64,000 nt of DNA from Parus major (lineage: Eukaryota; Chordata; Aves; Passeriformes; Paridae), in assembly GCF_001522545.3 (NCBI RefSeq), contig NC_031769.1, positions 15,660,577 through 15,724,576 of the forward strand. The letters are read 5' to 3'. Shown here in pieces: positions 1 to 14,400 of the stretch. The translations under genes were made by a program, and so were the position numbers. The notes beneath the pieces were generated by a model. It had not been told where the DNA came from and made no database searches. It was given only the letters and a program-made list of their open reading frames with translations. Positions within the stretch are counted from its first letter, which is position 1. Every line of letters starts with the position of its first letter.

Positions 1-3000
1 GTTCATAATGTTCAATGATATAATGATAATGAGATTCTTAAATAATCTGAAAACTCTTCATTAGGCAATTAGAGAACAAAAGTAATTTAAAAGTTATCTT
101 AAGTTGACCAATCTGCCCTGCTGACAGTATTTAGTAGCTGACAATCTGTCACATAGTAAATACCAATTCACTGTAACTTAAAAATTGCAGTAATCTCTGA
201 ATGGGTTTAATTGCATTAAAATTATTTGCCCATAAGACCTATTCTGTGTACACCATACATAAATTCTGGTTTGGAAGCAGGAAGATGCTTTGGTCCTACA
301 CCCTGAAGCTGCCTTTTGGTAGGAGCAATGATACCAGCTGAAAATATCCCTTCACCTCTATCTAATCATGTCTGGCCAGCACAGGAGCTCATGACAGGAA
401 CGCTTCGTCAGCCAGTTCTAACTGCCATTGCAACTTCTTTTGGTTGTTTTGAGGAGCAGAATAATATACACCTATTCTAAATTATTTCAGTGATCAATAA
501 GATCAGTCTGTGACAGAGAGCTTTGAATTAGATGAGGTGGCCCAGGTATTGTGAGATGCCTTTGCTTTACTAAAGAATAGAGGCACAACACTTCACAACC
601 TGAGCTCTTGCTTTTGAATTCCACATATTCATGTATTGTTATGTATTTACAGTGAAGGACTGTAAATATAATAGGGTTTATAAAAAAGCTCTACTTTGAG
701 TGAGTTTCATGCCTGTTAAGATTTTGACTGTTAATAGTGTCCTGTACATTAAATTCATTACATACATACATAGATACAGTAGAGGATCAACTATTCTATA
801 ACACAGGTAAATATTTGAATATTAAAGTATTAAATATCAAGACTTTTATATCAACTAAATATTGTATTATTTCAGCTTTAATGAGATTCCATTCAGCTTT
901 CATTGAAAATGTTTTGCATTTTTATTAAAAAGCCTGTCTTTTAACAGTCCCATGCATGGTTGTTTGCTCCGGATTTTAGTATAGTTTAACTTTTTCATCA
1001 GAATATCAACAAATTATTATAAAAGAAATTGCTTAAGTGACTGAAGCCATATAGTGAATAATGTGCTAACTATGGATTAATACAGAATTGAATACCAACC
1101 AAAGTAAATTTTATATTTGCTTATGTTTATTGTGGTAAGAATCCTTATTACTTCATCCTGCTAATAGTATTATAATACGCTGTGGGAAGAAAATTAGATA
1201 CAAAAACTATATACAAGAGCAAATCATAATGTTGTTTAGCATTATGCCATCAAAGCTAAAATTTTCAAGATTACAGGCCTATTTTCCTCTCTCTTTATTT
1301 GTTTATTTGTAAAGAAAACTGAATGTATTTTTCGTCAGCTTCAAAAAGGAATTTTTACATAGGAAGGAAGTTAATGTCTAAGCACTTTTATAGAGGAAAC
1401 ATTTTTCAGGACCATTTATTTTAATGTTCCCTTTACTGTAAAGGCAAATGCACTCATTCAGCACCCATTTTCTTCATCTGCTGGATTGTGTAGTGAAGCC
1501 ATAGGAAGATTAGAAAATTGAACTTTTTAGCAGTGCTTTCTAGATGTTCTCAGCAAGATGAAAATAAGATTTGTTCTTGCCTAGTGGTTACACAATGATA
1601 ATTCTTCCAAAGTGAGAATTTAAGAGCATCATTTGTGTATTTTATTTGTGTTAATCTAGTGTAACTGCAAGTAATCGGTGATGAACGATGTGATTTGGAG
1701 ATTCTCTTGTTTTGTTTCTACTGTTTCCTAGCTTAATTTTATGTATGTTGAATGATCACACAGCTATACTTTCACATATTCTGAGCTGGGTTCTGTTGAT
1801 CTAAGACAACTGGTCTTTCTAGTCTTTAAGCAAAAAGCAAAACTCTTCTTCAGCAAATTAATGATAGAGGGAGTCTAGTTTACCTTGAAATACTGAAGAC
1901 CAGGAAACTGAAAAGAAAATGAAAGTAAACTTCCAATTGAAAAGGAAGCTTTAAATAAATAGAAAGGAAAGATAAATCAGCCTAGGGGTTGTTTTTTTAA
2001 GTGGGGTGGAAAAATCTGAGCTCAGTGTTTGGCTTCTATCTCTTGATTTTTATATACTTGTTGGAGCTGGGTCATTTATATTTAGTCCCTCTTGGGAGGA
2101 AGTACCTCATGTTGGTAAATGATCAGTACTCCGCTTGACTAGAGGAAAGATTCATGGGTTCTTTTTAATTAATTCCAATATAGGAAAAAATTCCTTGTTC
2201 TTTCTGAATTGACAGGAGAGTAATGTTAAAATTGCTTAAAAGTGTTTGGGGTATGGAGGGACTTAAAAGTTTGTTTTGAAGCTTTTACTTACGTCATCGT
2301 TACTATATGAACATATATGTGTAATTGTGTAGTTTGTGCTCCAACTGTTTATTTTGTAGTGTTAAAACTTCTGAATTTGTCCTTTGAATGATGATTTTCT
2401 TGCAATTGATTTGGAGCTGTATAAGCTAAGCTATACTGAAACTGGCAGATCTTAAAAAACAGGTTTTTTGGCTAAACCATTGCTTTGTTCAAATGTATTA
2501 TTTTGAAAAACATAGTTGTTTAAACAGTTTGCATAAAAATGTTATGAATAAAGTTCTTGCTTATTTTAGACAGACTTCATGTCCTTATTTATTTTTTCTG
2601 CTTCAAACGATGATAGAATTACATACAAAGTTCATTTTATAGTTAGTTTTAAAATTTCTTGGCAAAGCATATATAGTGAACACAAATTAGATGCTTTATC
2701 TGCTGTTTTTAAGCTCTCTTAAAAATGTGTTTTGAATTCTCTAGCATTTACTGTTAAAGATAGAAACACATTATATGCAATGGAATTTTTTACTTTTGAG
2801 CTTAGACAATGAAGGTGTGCTTGCTTTTCTTCAACTTCATTTCATCTGCTTTGAGTTTAACACAGTTTTGAGTTTTGAAAAAAGGCATGTTGGTAAAGGC
2901 TATTAAGTTTGGTCTGACCTTCCTTTCCATTTAGGGTATTCATTTGACCCTAATGTGAAGTTACGATCCCCAAGCCTGATTGATATGTAAACATAACACA

Positions 3001-3745
3001 GATGGTGTAGAGATGATTCTGATGATAATTCATTTCTCAGCCAGTCATGAAGATACTTTGATTATAGTATGTTTAAGTAGTTATAACATAGTGCTCAGTG
3101 TTGGTCTTGTTAGGAAGGGAACATATGGGAAACAAGTTACACGTTATTCATGCCCAACAAAGGATGCTCTGTGGTGTGACCATTTTAATTTCTAATGCTT
3201 GATTAGAAACATAGTATTTTAAAATATGTCATAGAGCAAGGCAAATATATTAAGCATAGACTGAGTAAAAAGTTAAGTACATAGTTTTGGGCATAAATAT
3301 TTGTTTTGGAAAGTATTTGTTACTATATGAAAGAAGCCAGTATGCTCAAATTCAGATTTCACTTTGCATGCAGATCGTTAAAAAGTCACATGCTTGTTTT
3401 CACGTTTATGAGTCCTGGTTATAATGTAGCTTACTTTATCTTCTATAAGCACTCTGAATGACAGTGCTGGAAAAAAATAAACAACATTAATGAGATTTAG
3501 TTAGAAAACATTCTGTCTTTACATCATTTATTGGCACCCATCTGTTATAGTGGGCACTGTTTGTTGAGTATGTTGATGGCGATTAGCTGACAATAAAACA
3601 CAAGCGCTTGCATAAAGCAAAACAGTCTGTCAGAATCATGCCAGTGTTTCTTAGAGCAGTGTTACAAACAAACTAATATAATTTGAGATTCAACATTGTA
3701 TACTCCATAATTAATGTTCTCTTTTTTGGTCTGTTCCTGCAATAG
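1..3745 (+). other. ARMC4: ARMC4 intron, 3' part (start outside window)
   Basis: AT-rich intronic sequence that ends in a polypyrimidine-like stretch and an AG acceptor at 3744-3745. I looked for a further upstream ARMC4 exon in the + frames and saw none: short open frames here (for example 737-928 and 2980-3195) lack armadillo-type sequence and are not flanked by convincing splice sites. No recognisable transposon was seen. Its assignment to ARMC4 follows from the exon that comes next. Confidence 0.75.
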
Positions 3746-3860
3746 GATAATTGACAGTCTAGATGGAGTCCGCTTGCTATGGTCATTGTTGAAAAATCCT
3801 AACCCAGAGGTTCAAGCAAGTGCAGCTTGGGCTCTTTGTCCTTGTGTTGAAAATGCTAAG
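3746..3860 (+). CDS. ARMC4: ARMC4/ODAD2 internal coding exon (armadillo repeat)
   Basis: First ARMC4 exon visible here: 115 bp, acceptor AG at 3744-3745, donor GTAAGG at 3861. The first base completes a codon from the previous exon, then 38 codons follow and end in phase 0. The peptide begins [18 protein letters not shown] and continues through an [10 protein letters not shown] segment, the alternating hydrophobic helix pattern of an armadillo repeat. It closely matches what I know of the vertebrate ARMC4 C-terminal region. ARMC4 (ODAD2) is part of the complex that docks outer dynein arms onto doublet microtubules of motile cilia; loss in humans causes primary ciliary dyskinesia. Most of the protein (over 1,000 residues in human) is encoded upstream, outside the window. 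The frame is intact with no disabling change. Confidence 0.93.
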
Positions 3861-6800
3861 GTAAGGAAGTATTTAAAGTAACAGTTTTGTTATATATATA
3901 CTCATGTATAATTTTTACATTTGGATAATTTTCAGCAATACTTTGCTGTTTGCTACTTGTACTTTCTTTATTTTGTTCTGTTAACTGCATAAAAAACATA
4001 TGTATTTACTTTTCAAAAGTGGAGAGTCCTCCATCTAGTGCCCATTATATAATCTGTTTTTACAGTCTTTTCTGTATTGGCAAATATATTTTAGTAACTT
4101 ATCAGTACCTAAGCTTACTGTTCCCAAATAAAGCATGATGAAAATCTGACAATGCCGCAAACAGAAAGCTTTTACTCACAGGCTATGAATAGCATGGGTA
4201 GTTCTAGTTGTTCTCCACTGTGAGGTACTTCAGCTGTGTTCTCAAGAGACCATCCTTTGGTTTCAGAGCATATTTTAGACTCGGTGCCAATGTAATCTTC
4301 AGGTTTTCTGCTCAGACTGCCAACAAAAAGTGCCAGTGGTGAATAGTCGTGGTTGTGCAGGTCAGTTGTGTACAGATGACTGAGCTATTCATTTATTTCA
4401 TGTCAGTTTCCAAATAGAGATAAAATAGTGAGGATAAGCTGCAAGTCATCTCTCTGAATTCTTAGCACTGACATACGGTAAAATAAATGGGCAAGGTTTT
4501 CTTTTCCATTAGAAGTTTCCTAGAGTACTACCTTTATACCTTAATCCTTGTTCAGTACTGGCTTCCATTTCTGATTTGCCTCTGTATTTAATGCAACATT
4601 TGCATCTTTTCTCTACTGTACCAAGAATATATATCCTTCTACACAGAATTGGAGATCCTGACTATGTAAAGAATAGTAATTCCTTCAAAGTGCTAAATAT
4701 CTGTAGCATCCTTTTTGCTGGCAGTTCCCTGTTTGGAATTGAGCACTGTGTGGCTGCTATTAATTTATGTAGATGATTCAATGATACAGATATATGGATA
4801 TATAGTGAGAAAATTTGGTGTTGTTTTTGATAACTGAAGCACTTTTTTTTTTCTCCCTAATTATTTCTACAATGGCAGCTTGCTTGTAATTTTTTACACA
4901 TGCTGGTTATTCTGAATTATCTTTTCATCCTTTTTTTCTATATGTGCACTCTAGTGCAATAAAGTGTTTTGATGCCTAATGGTGCATGTCTCCTCTGTAA
5001 AGAAATGAATATACCTGCCTCTCTCTTGAACAATATTGCTGTAATTGAATGTCAAAATACTACTTCATCTCAGAACTGAGGTAATGCTTCCTATGAGTAG
5101 GACTCAGTGACTTGAAGTGCTAGGATAGAACTGCAAATTGCTAGAACTTCCACTAAAAGCACTTTTTCACAAATGAAGGGAATAGAGGACAACTAATGAA
5201 ATTATGTATTACATGGATTTTTTTTCATTTTTTTCCCTGGGGTGTTTGATGAGTGCAAGCTATGTACACCCTTAGTGTAGCTATTCTCCTTTCATCTCTC
5301 TTGGCTGCCTGCCCTAATGCTAATCTGTGATCCCACAAAGAGTTCTTTGTGTGACACTGAGGCCAAGTGGCTCACTGAAACAAACCTACCAATAATACCC
5401 TTTCCGCTGACACTGAATAGAAAGAAATATGTATAAAGCAGCAACTACAGCCACGCTGAGGAAGTGCAGCAACTATTTCTACCTGAAAAGAATTTGGGAT
5501 TTTTTTGTTGAAAGTTAATGTTATTCAACAATTTGCATGATCTTCCAAGAAGCAGTTTGGTTTATGCAGTGCTTGATTCAAAAGCAGTAATAAGTACATG
5601 ACTTTAAAGGGTTATGTGTGTTCTGGCCTTTCTAAGCCTGTACTTGGGACCACAAACTGTGTTTCAAATAGCTGTGAGAATGGAGTCTGAGGGGGTTTTT
5701 TGTGTTCTTTTGTGGAAGCTGTAGTGGTTCTCTTCTGTGTTGTGGAGATTCACAGATGAAAATGAACTTGTTAGTAGTATCATAAACAAATTTTTATAGC
5801 AATGTAATGCAGCATCCATTTTTATGCACAAATATTTTCATTTTACAACCAACTTAATGTTTTTTCCTGTATATTAAACATCTTAGAAGCTAATCAAAAT
5901 TCTGATAGAATAGTTGTTTTGTCGTATGTGATTACATATTTCTCTTCATGCTTACTCTCTCCATAATCTGTTTAAGAGTACTTCCCATAGAATAGAATTT
6001 TATCAGTATGATGTAGCTAAGTGATATAGTGTTTGTTACAAAGGAATTAAAGGAATTATTCTAATAGAAGCAGATTGTTATTAATTGGTTGGTTCTTTAC
6101 TTCCAAAAGGAAAAGTTACTGCTGTGGGCACATTGCTAGTAGCAAAGTGTAAGTGAACTGTCCAAGAAACACAAATGATTATGAAAAATGAATAAGAGAA
6201 GTCTACTCAACTCTGTTGATGTTGGAACAGCAATGTTTGCTTATGATGCTTCTTTGAAAAACAGTACTTGTAATGTTCTCCCAACATACATCAGCCCAAA
6301 CATAAACATTTGCAGAAATTCTACAAAGATGTAATTTGGGCTATTATAAAAATCACCCAAATGCATTGTGCCAATAAGAGGAACACTGCCAGCTTGAGTC
6401 TGTATGAAAATTCCTATTTCCTCACAGAGGAACTTTCTAGTAGAATCTTTAAATAAATTAAAAAAAAAAGGGGGAAAAAGTTCTAGACTTTTTTTTTCTG
6501 TCCTCATATTTAGTAGAGTTTTGGGTGCAGACATTGAAATGCAAATGGTAATGTCAAGCATCATGTTTTTCTGTCCCATGTGCCTGCATATCAGCTTCCA
6601 ACTTTCAGTTTTAGCCTTTTTATAGCTATAACTGTGGGGCTTTCTTAAAGAACTTCATTAAGCCATCTATGTATAGAGTCATCCTGTTTTCAGCTAGGGT
6701 AGAGTTAATTATTTCTCAGTAGCTGTTAAAGTGCTGTGTTTTGTCTGTCAAAATAATTTAAGCAGAGTCAGAGACTGGGGGTTTGAAAGACAAGAGAGAG

Positions 6801-7769
6801 AAAGTTACTCTGTTTTCTTAAAATTTACGTGTGGAATGACATTCACCCTTTTCTGATACATCGTGGTTTCAGTTCTACAGGAGACTATCATGGGTATGAT
6901 GAAAGATGATGAGACATCGAAAGATGTCTGTGTGTTTCTTTTATAAGGGGAAAGAGAATGTCCATGTTGACACAGAAACCCCCCAAACCAAATGAAAACT
7001 AAACCAGGTTTAAGAGGGGTCACAAAATGGGTATGTGGGAAGGTTAATTAGTCTTCAGTCCTGAAAGAGTATTATATAATAAGGATGTGAGTTTTGCAGC
7101 CAGCCAGTCTGGAGTTAACTTATGGATAGAAAATATGTTGCTGATGACCTATTCTTACACAGATTTTTGCTTGTTATGGAAAGTTAGCATAACCATATGT
7201 ATAAAACCACAGAGAGCATTTCTTTTCTAAGAATAACAAAGAAATGTAGTTAAAGTTGGAAATTCTTCTAATATTTAAAAAATAGTTAAACCTTTGCTGT
7301 TTTAAATACATTAAGATGCTTTGATTGCTAATTTAAAACTATAATGTAGAAAGGTAATTGGGCTCCATACTGCACACTGTTATTCCTTTGTTTTACATTT
7401 GAAAAAATTTAGTTAAGTGCTGCCAATGCATTTTTGTTTATGTACCATTCTTGGGTTAAGCCTAAAATGTCAAAATTCCCTTCTTTTGTATGTACAGCAT
7501 TTTCCAGTTCCTTTGTTTGCCTTGCTGTGCTTCTTGCAATTTTACACAGAAACCTTGGTTCAAACTTAGTGCTCTTATTGCTATCTTTCCATTTTTTAAT
7601 TTGTTTTCTCTAGACATAATTTTTTACATCTGTCCTACCTACTTCTCTATATTTGCTCTCATTTCATGCAGTTTTTATGCCCTCGTATCTGGATTTAGAT
7701 CTTCCAAATTTTTAAGCATTTTTGATTAACCAAGCATCAAAAAGTGTACCAAAAGAGAGACAAAAAGGA

Positions 7770-8460
7770 ATTTTTTGCTTGCCTCTGAACCCTTTCAGAG
7801 AACCAGGATCCTCAGATCTTTAGGAAGCCCAGGAATCCAGACCTGGTTTGGTGAATCTGTAAGTGACTGCTGTGCTTGCAGGGTGCATACAGAACCAGCT
7901 CATCCAATGACACTTGACACAGGCTGACTAGTGTAGTGAACTGACTCTCAGGAGTTATTTGGGCCTCCTACAGACAAGTTGGAGTTCCTAAATTAACTGA
8001 TTCAAATTGCCCTGAGGTCTTTAATATCTACAAATATAGGAGTCCAATTTCTGTAAGACACATAATGTGGAAGCCAGGAAGCAAAGGGTGTAGCCTGTAT
8101 CTCCCTCACACAGGAGCCTTGGGCCCTAAGTTCCATGCAAAGCAGCTGTCTGAGAGCTTGGAGACCATGAGAAGCCAAAAAGCTTAGGAGATCCTGGAGA
8201 CCTGGATTTCCAGCTGTTTGGCAGCCCATCAGGCAAGAAGTCAAGGATTCTATGAAAACTAGAAGCCAAGGAGCCTGGCAGGCTCCATCTGGCTGACAAG
8301 AGAAAAGATGAAGAGACATGTTGGTTATTTAGCCTGCCTTTCCGCCTGGTTTCTGTCAAAACTTTTCAAGAAGCTGTTGTGTTCTTATGGAAGGTTTTGG
8401 TTCCATTCCATTAGCATTTTCTGATGGAATACTGTTCCACTGGAAAATATTTGACCCGCG
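7770..8460. repeat. Possible ancient interspersed repeat, unclassified
   Basis: This block is GC-richer than the surrounding intron. It contains internally similar segments (repeated forms of 'gccaaggagcctggcagg' and 'gagatcctggagacctgg') and ends in a region where GATGGAA/TTCCATT words recur in both orientations (about 8395-8445). That style is typical of decayed transposon sequence in amniotes. I cannot name a family. It could also be ordinary unique intron. Confidence 0.3.
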
Positions 8461-10610
8461 TTTCTTGTTGCTTGGTTTATTTACAGCTACACATGCTAGT
8501 CAACAGCTTGTTGTGTAGCTTCTTTACTTTTTAATTGGATTCACTAACTGGATTAAAAAAATCTATAAAATGTTTTAACTATCATCCTTCAATTTTTTTT
8601 CTCCCTTCTTTGTTTTTCCTTTTTGTCCATGTCCATGTTTCCTGTCTTTACCCTCTCACTTGCCACTGGGATTTCTGCAGGTCTTAAAGCGAGAAAAGAG
8701 CATGGCGATCATTGCGTTTCATTTGCTACCTAATATTTACCAGAATATTTCAAGCAATCATTTTATCTAGTGATGAAGCTTTAGATTGAACTAAAACATA
8801 TTTTATACTTCATGCTGCTGCTTGTTCAGATTCTCAGTGGTCTGTAATGGTGAGTGGTACATGATGTGATTGCCTTCTTATATCCCACTCTATTTCTGGA
8901 AGCATGCCAGACATACAAGGACAAACCATAACTGTTTTAGCAACTTCTTAGTTTGTGTTGTCACTGCATTGATTGTTTAACTGAACTGTCCTCACAACAC
9001 TCTAATATTGCACTTCTAAAATATTAAATTACATATTATGACTTAATGACTACATATAATGACATTAATGACTATCTCATAAACATATTAATGATTATAA
9101 GAAGTTTGCTTAGACATGTTTGAATTTGATTCAATCCAAAACCAATTAAAATAATGTTTTTCGACGTATTCAATGTTATTTCTTTCTCATACATCCATTA
9201 TTTAAATGCTCCTCAAAATAATCTGAAATAATTGAGACAACTATGGCATCAAAGGACTTTGGCATTCATTGTTTCACTGCTTATGTGGGAAAAAAAAAAA
9301 AAAGGGATTTTGGCAATTACCCAGGACTGAACTTCAGGTATAGTCCACAGACTGAAAAGTAAGGAAAGCAACAGACAGAAGGACTACTAAAAGTTACATT
9401 AGTGACTAGGTAGACTTATATCCCCCTGACATTTTTAGAGAACCTGCATTGCATGCCTTCTTGGGCTGTGTGCTGAGATAATTGACTTCACTTTGGTTTT
9501 TGAAACTGCCAAGAGTAATACAGTTGCCAAGTGTGCAATGATCAAATCCCTGAAGAGAGGAAATTCTGAAGAGGAATTCTGCTCTTACAGGCTATAGAGT
9601 AGCATTGGAATCATGTCAAAGCAACTCTGCTTTGTTACTTTGGCTTTAGTTCCTTCTTTGAGGTAAAGAGAAAGATCCATGTTCATTGTCTGCTGTTGTT
9701 TTCCCAATACACTGTGTTTTCCAACGCATTGCATTTTCTCACAGAAGAAAAGTTGAGATGTAGGGGAGTAGTTTTATCTTACAAATGCTTCTTCATCTGT
9801 TGCACAACAGTGTAAGCCTCCATAACTGTATAGGCAGGAATAAAATTAGCCTTAAAATATAAAGGAATTTTATCAATATTACCATTGATATTATTACCAA
9901 TTAATAGAAAATTACTTATATAAATTTTGTTTCCATTTTCACTAAGCAGCTGTAATATAGAAACTTATTTGCATTTCTTTATTTTGAATTTTAAATTTAT
10001 TTGTGCACTGTAATGAGAAGTTATTCAGTTGGGAAATGCAAATGGAAAGCTTCCTTCATTAAAGAAAAGTTTAAAGATGACTCTTGATTACTCAAGTTTG
10101 TTTGCCCAGCCATACCATCACTTTTTTGGGCAAAAGTGATTAAATTTGACAAGTTAGCTTTGATTCCTTAAGCTTTTTAAGATGTCCTGAGAGTGAACTA
10201 TTATTTGTCTTTCGTGGAGAAATTGTATCTTTCAAGTGGAGTATATTTTAAAGATAAACACAATGTGTTTTTGTAATTATGTGTTTAGCTTTAAATCTTT
10301 CAAATAAAGAAAATAGTTTTCACTTTAGAAGAAATAAGAAAGGAATTACATTACAAAAGAATCCAGTAGTTCTTCTACAAGACCTGTATGTCTCAACCTG
10401 ACTGATGAACTTTATTTAATGAAAATAAACACAAAAACCAAAGCATATCATGACAAGAAAACTCAAAGATCCCAAATGTTCACCTTGTATAAATACCACA
10501 AAGATCAAGTCCTGCAAATACCATAATAGTTTCTGCTCTTAATTAAAAAGCTGTGCGAAGCTGGTCTGTCTCACAGTCCTTTTGCTCTTGGGTGAAGCCA
10601 ATATAGAAAT

Positions 10611-10643
10611 AAATGAAAGGGAAATAAGGGAAATAAGGGAAAG
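10611..10643 (+). repeat. Short tandem repeat, unit GGGAAATAA(G)
   Basis: About three copies of a 10-bp purine-rich unit (GGGAAATAAG) in tandem, flanked by AAATGAAA and AAGTTAAC. A short microsatellite-like tract with no evident function. Confidence 0.75.
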
Positions 10644-13600
10644 TTAACTGATTCTTGTTAATAGTCATGCAGGCCAGCAAGATGCATGTATATAATAAAG
10701 AATAGGTGGATGAGGTTTTATTAACACTGTAGGTAACTTCTGGCCTCAGCATCTATGCCAGATAGGTGTGTTTTTACTGCTTGAATTTGCAAACTCTTCT
10801 CCTTGAATACAATTTTAGAATAGTATTTCTCATACTTTCTGAGGATAAAAATTTCTACTACTTAGAAGATGTGGTCATGTCAAGTCATGAAAGATTCTGT
10901 TATCTCTTCCTTTCTTCTTTAGCTACTTGAAACATAATTTAACAAATCCATGTCTTTTCATGTGTTACCTCAGGTTAAATGTTGCATTAAAAATATAATA
11001 ATGATGAAGATATAAAATGAAGGTGATGTCTCCTGTTAATACAATAAAGCCTTTTTCCCCCTTTCAGGTTTTGTTTTGTTTTTTTTTTACATTTTTATGA
11101 CTTCTTTAGAAGTCTTTGCATTTGGCCTCTTACTTTGTTCAGCTCTGGAAATATTATTGTTAAAACAGATGCATTCAGCCTAATGTTACCACATGCACAC
11201 AGATATATACAATAAAATTATCTGTTTTATTGCTTGTTAGTGATTTTATCTATGCTTTTCTCTATAAAGACAGTTTCTAGGATTTATTCTTAACTTTTTT
11301 TCTCCCTGCCTAATTCTACCTGAATAGCTTTGTTAGGAAACTAAGAAATAAGATTTTGTCACAATAGGTAAGGGAGCGGGACACATGGATAAACATAGTA
11401 TAGATAAATGGAAAAAACACAATATAGATAAATATGAAAGCTTAACATGCACCAGTAGCTGGAAATTACAAACCCTTTGGCTTTTTGGACAAAGTAAGTT
11501 GTTTTTCAATTTAATTTAGAAGGTGGAATTTAAAGATTTCATTTTTTCTAATTGAAACAAAAAGAAAGGAAGCATTTTCAAAGACATGTTATGTATTTTT
11601 TTGTTATGCTAAAAAAAAAAGTTAATAAAAATAAATGAAAGTGACTGAGAGTATTTGAAAACTAAAATCACAGAATTTACTTTTCACTATGAGCAATATC
11701 TGATCATTAATACAAAGAACGTAGATTAAGAAGAATTCAGTCGTGGCCTCTGAAATCACAGGCACAACTTCATATAAATTCTTTTTGAAATATTGAATGG
11801 CAATTGAATATAATAAATACATATATTTCTGTTTAAAAAAAGAAACCTAGAAATATATTCTACAAAACAAGTATGTGGTTTTGCTTAAATTATACAAAAA
11901 ACATTGTGTTTGTTGTTTAAATTTCTCTGAAAAAAAAAGAAATCTTGTACAAAACATAGTGTATTTTAGAGGTCTCATTTTGGTACTTCTTTCTGCTCAT
12001 TGTTCTTCGAATTTCTTGCTGTTTTGCTTTTCTCTTTGTCTTGAACAGACCACCAGACTACACCCACAATCACATTTGGGAAACTTCCCTGACATGTGGT
12101 TTCTGCAGTTTTCCTCTGCTTTTCATCACTGGTAGAAAGTTCTTGTGTTTACTTGGTTTCACAGATGATTATTGAAACTCTTTTCTTTTTCTTACTGCTG
12201 AATTGTTTTTATGTTATTCCATGACTTGAGTGGAATGTACTCCGTTACAAAATGTGGAAAGTATAAGCTTGTCAGAAGAGAAATTGAACAAATAGGGTTA
12301 TAATCACCTGGAAAGAAAATATGTACAGGTAGAAAAATATAAAATGTTGGTATTGGTTCATTAAGATGAGATAAAGGCTAACTTATCTCTTAATGGAAGG
12401 TCTTTCAAAAGCAGGAATATAATACATAGATATGTGATACGTGCAGAAACACAAAATAATCTTCAGGGCCCTTTCAAATCTTAGATCTTGTACTGTAGCA
12501 TTTACCTGTTGAACAGAAGGCTTTCTCATCTGTTGAGGCAATATTTATACACAAGGTAATGCTGTAATGACCTTGAAAGATTGGAAGTAAATATAAAATA
12601 TCTCATTTTATTTTCTCCTCCCATGTCTGGTAATTTAGCTTCTAGCCCTTGAATATATGTAGGTAAGAAATTTGAGTGTAGAAAGCTTTCTCAGTAATCC
12701 ATTACATATTGCCTTGGGTCAAATTTTAAAATTTCAAGACAAACATGAAAACTGATATGGAGAAACAGTGTTTTAATTCAGGTGAGTGTCTGTAGATGCA
12801 TTACATTATGGTATGCATACACTAGCAATTATAGATGAACATTTATGTTGCTGTATCCATGGGAAACCCTCTGTAAGCCCACCTGCCTCTACATGCAGCT
12901 CACATGGTAATAGGGTGGCAGAGCATCACCCTTCCTTCTCTTTCTCAACTGCTTTTCTGAGCCACAAACCTGTATTGTCCTTCTTCTGCATTTAGATTCT
13001 ATTTTAATTTCTATAAGGACCTCTGTTATATGTTCATTTTGGGGGTATTTAGGACTTGCGCATGAGGTTTGCTCTTAGATGCTGCCCTTCTTCCACATGC
13101 TGTAGCTTGTGTTTTTTTACCCTTACACAGTTTGGCTTTAACCTCTCCCTTCCAGTCTCAAGATTTGTTCTGCCTGTGGCAAAAAATGTTTCATTACCAG
13201 CGGGCCTACCCACTGCTTTTGCTTTCTGTGAGAAGGAAACATCACAGCTAAGAGTTCTGTTTGACATCTAGACCCAGAACTAAAAAAAGATGAAACTGCA
13301 GCATCTTATGAAATCTTCATTTACCAAGTCCATGATTTGATGGATTTGCTCAGCAAAGCTAACACAATACAGTTAGACCCTACTCTGTTCATAAATCAGC
13401 CCCCCAAAAGAAATAAATATAATCAAAACCATGCTTGGTCTTCAGCATCCCTCCCTAGCCCTAGGAAAGTTCATACAATTCATGTTTGCCCTTACATGAA
13501 GTCCAGAGGGTTTCAGGAGAGTGTCTAGTAGTTTTTATTCAAAATTCTCCCATTGACCTGTTGAAAGGAACAAATAAAAGTAATTCTACCTGCAGACCTT

Positions 13601-13909
13601 TCTTTCCATCCCTGTACATTTATCACTACTGAGGAGCACAAGCTGAAATTTATCCTATGAAGTTACTGCCAGTCATTTAACTGCTTGGCTCTGGTTCTAA
13701 TGTAGTAACAGTTTGACACCAGACTGTCCAATACCACCTTTAGATGTGCCACCTAACACCACTTCAAAGGTCTGTGCTCCAGAAATTTCTAAATCAGAGA
13801 GAATACTTCCATATTGAAAAAAAACCCTCATTTTCTTTTTTTTCTTTGAATTTGCCTAACATCTAAATTTTTTGAGAGCCATTGCAATCCTGTTCCAAGG
13901 ACTTCCAAC

Positions 13910-14400
13910 TTTTCAACAGTACTTTGTTTTGAAACAACTTTGATTCTGAACATGCCACCTACTAATTTCGTCTGATGATCCCAGTTCTTCTAGAAGAGAG
14001 ATCCTGGTGTGCCCTTCCCATTCTGCTCAAGGTTCTGTACATCTATATCACACTGCTCCTTCATTTTCTTTTATTACCTTGAGTGTCCTAGTTGGTTAGT
14101 CATTCCTTCTACAGAACAGTTCACTACCACTGATTATTCTTGTTGTCTTTCTCTAAAGCTTTTTTAACGTTAATTTTTTGAAGGTGGTAAAAAAGGACTA
14201 GATCTGCCCACTGTATTCAAGATCGAGGCACACTGTTTTCTATTTATTTTATGGGCAAACTTAGACATTTTTCCAGGGTAGTTTTTGTGGTTTTTATTCA
14301 TATTTTACATTGATTTTTCATACACTGAGGTGCACCATGGTTCTCCCACAGTTGCTGTCATGACTTGTGTAACTTTCCCTCTTAAATATTCCCGAGTGCT
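13910..14400 (-). mobile_element. Possible degraded antisense LINE (CR1/L2-like) fragment
   Basis: The stretch around 14170-14290 (GGTGGTAAAAAAGGACTAG, then CACTGTATTCAAGATCGAGG, then ATGGGCAAACTTAGACA) has the word order seen when old CR1/L2-type LINE 3' regions are read antisense: 'ggtggccagaactggacacagtattcaagatg'-like phrases. It is heavily diverged, the edges are guesses, and no reading frame survives. A repeat-library search would settle it. Confidence 0.4.

Noticed and set aside
4031..4048. A possible CTCF site in an ARMC4 intron
   Set aside because: The reverse complement GGGCACTAGATGGAGG fits only part of the motif core; too weak to list.
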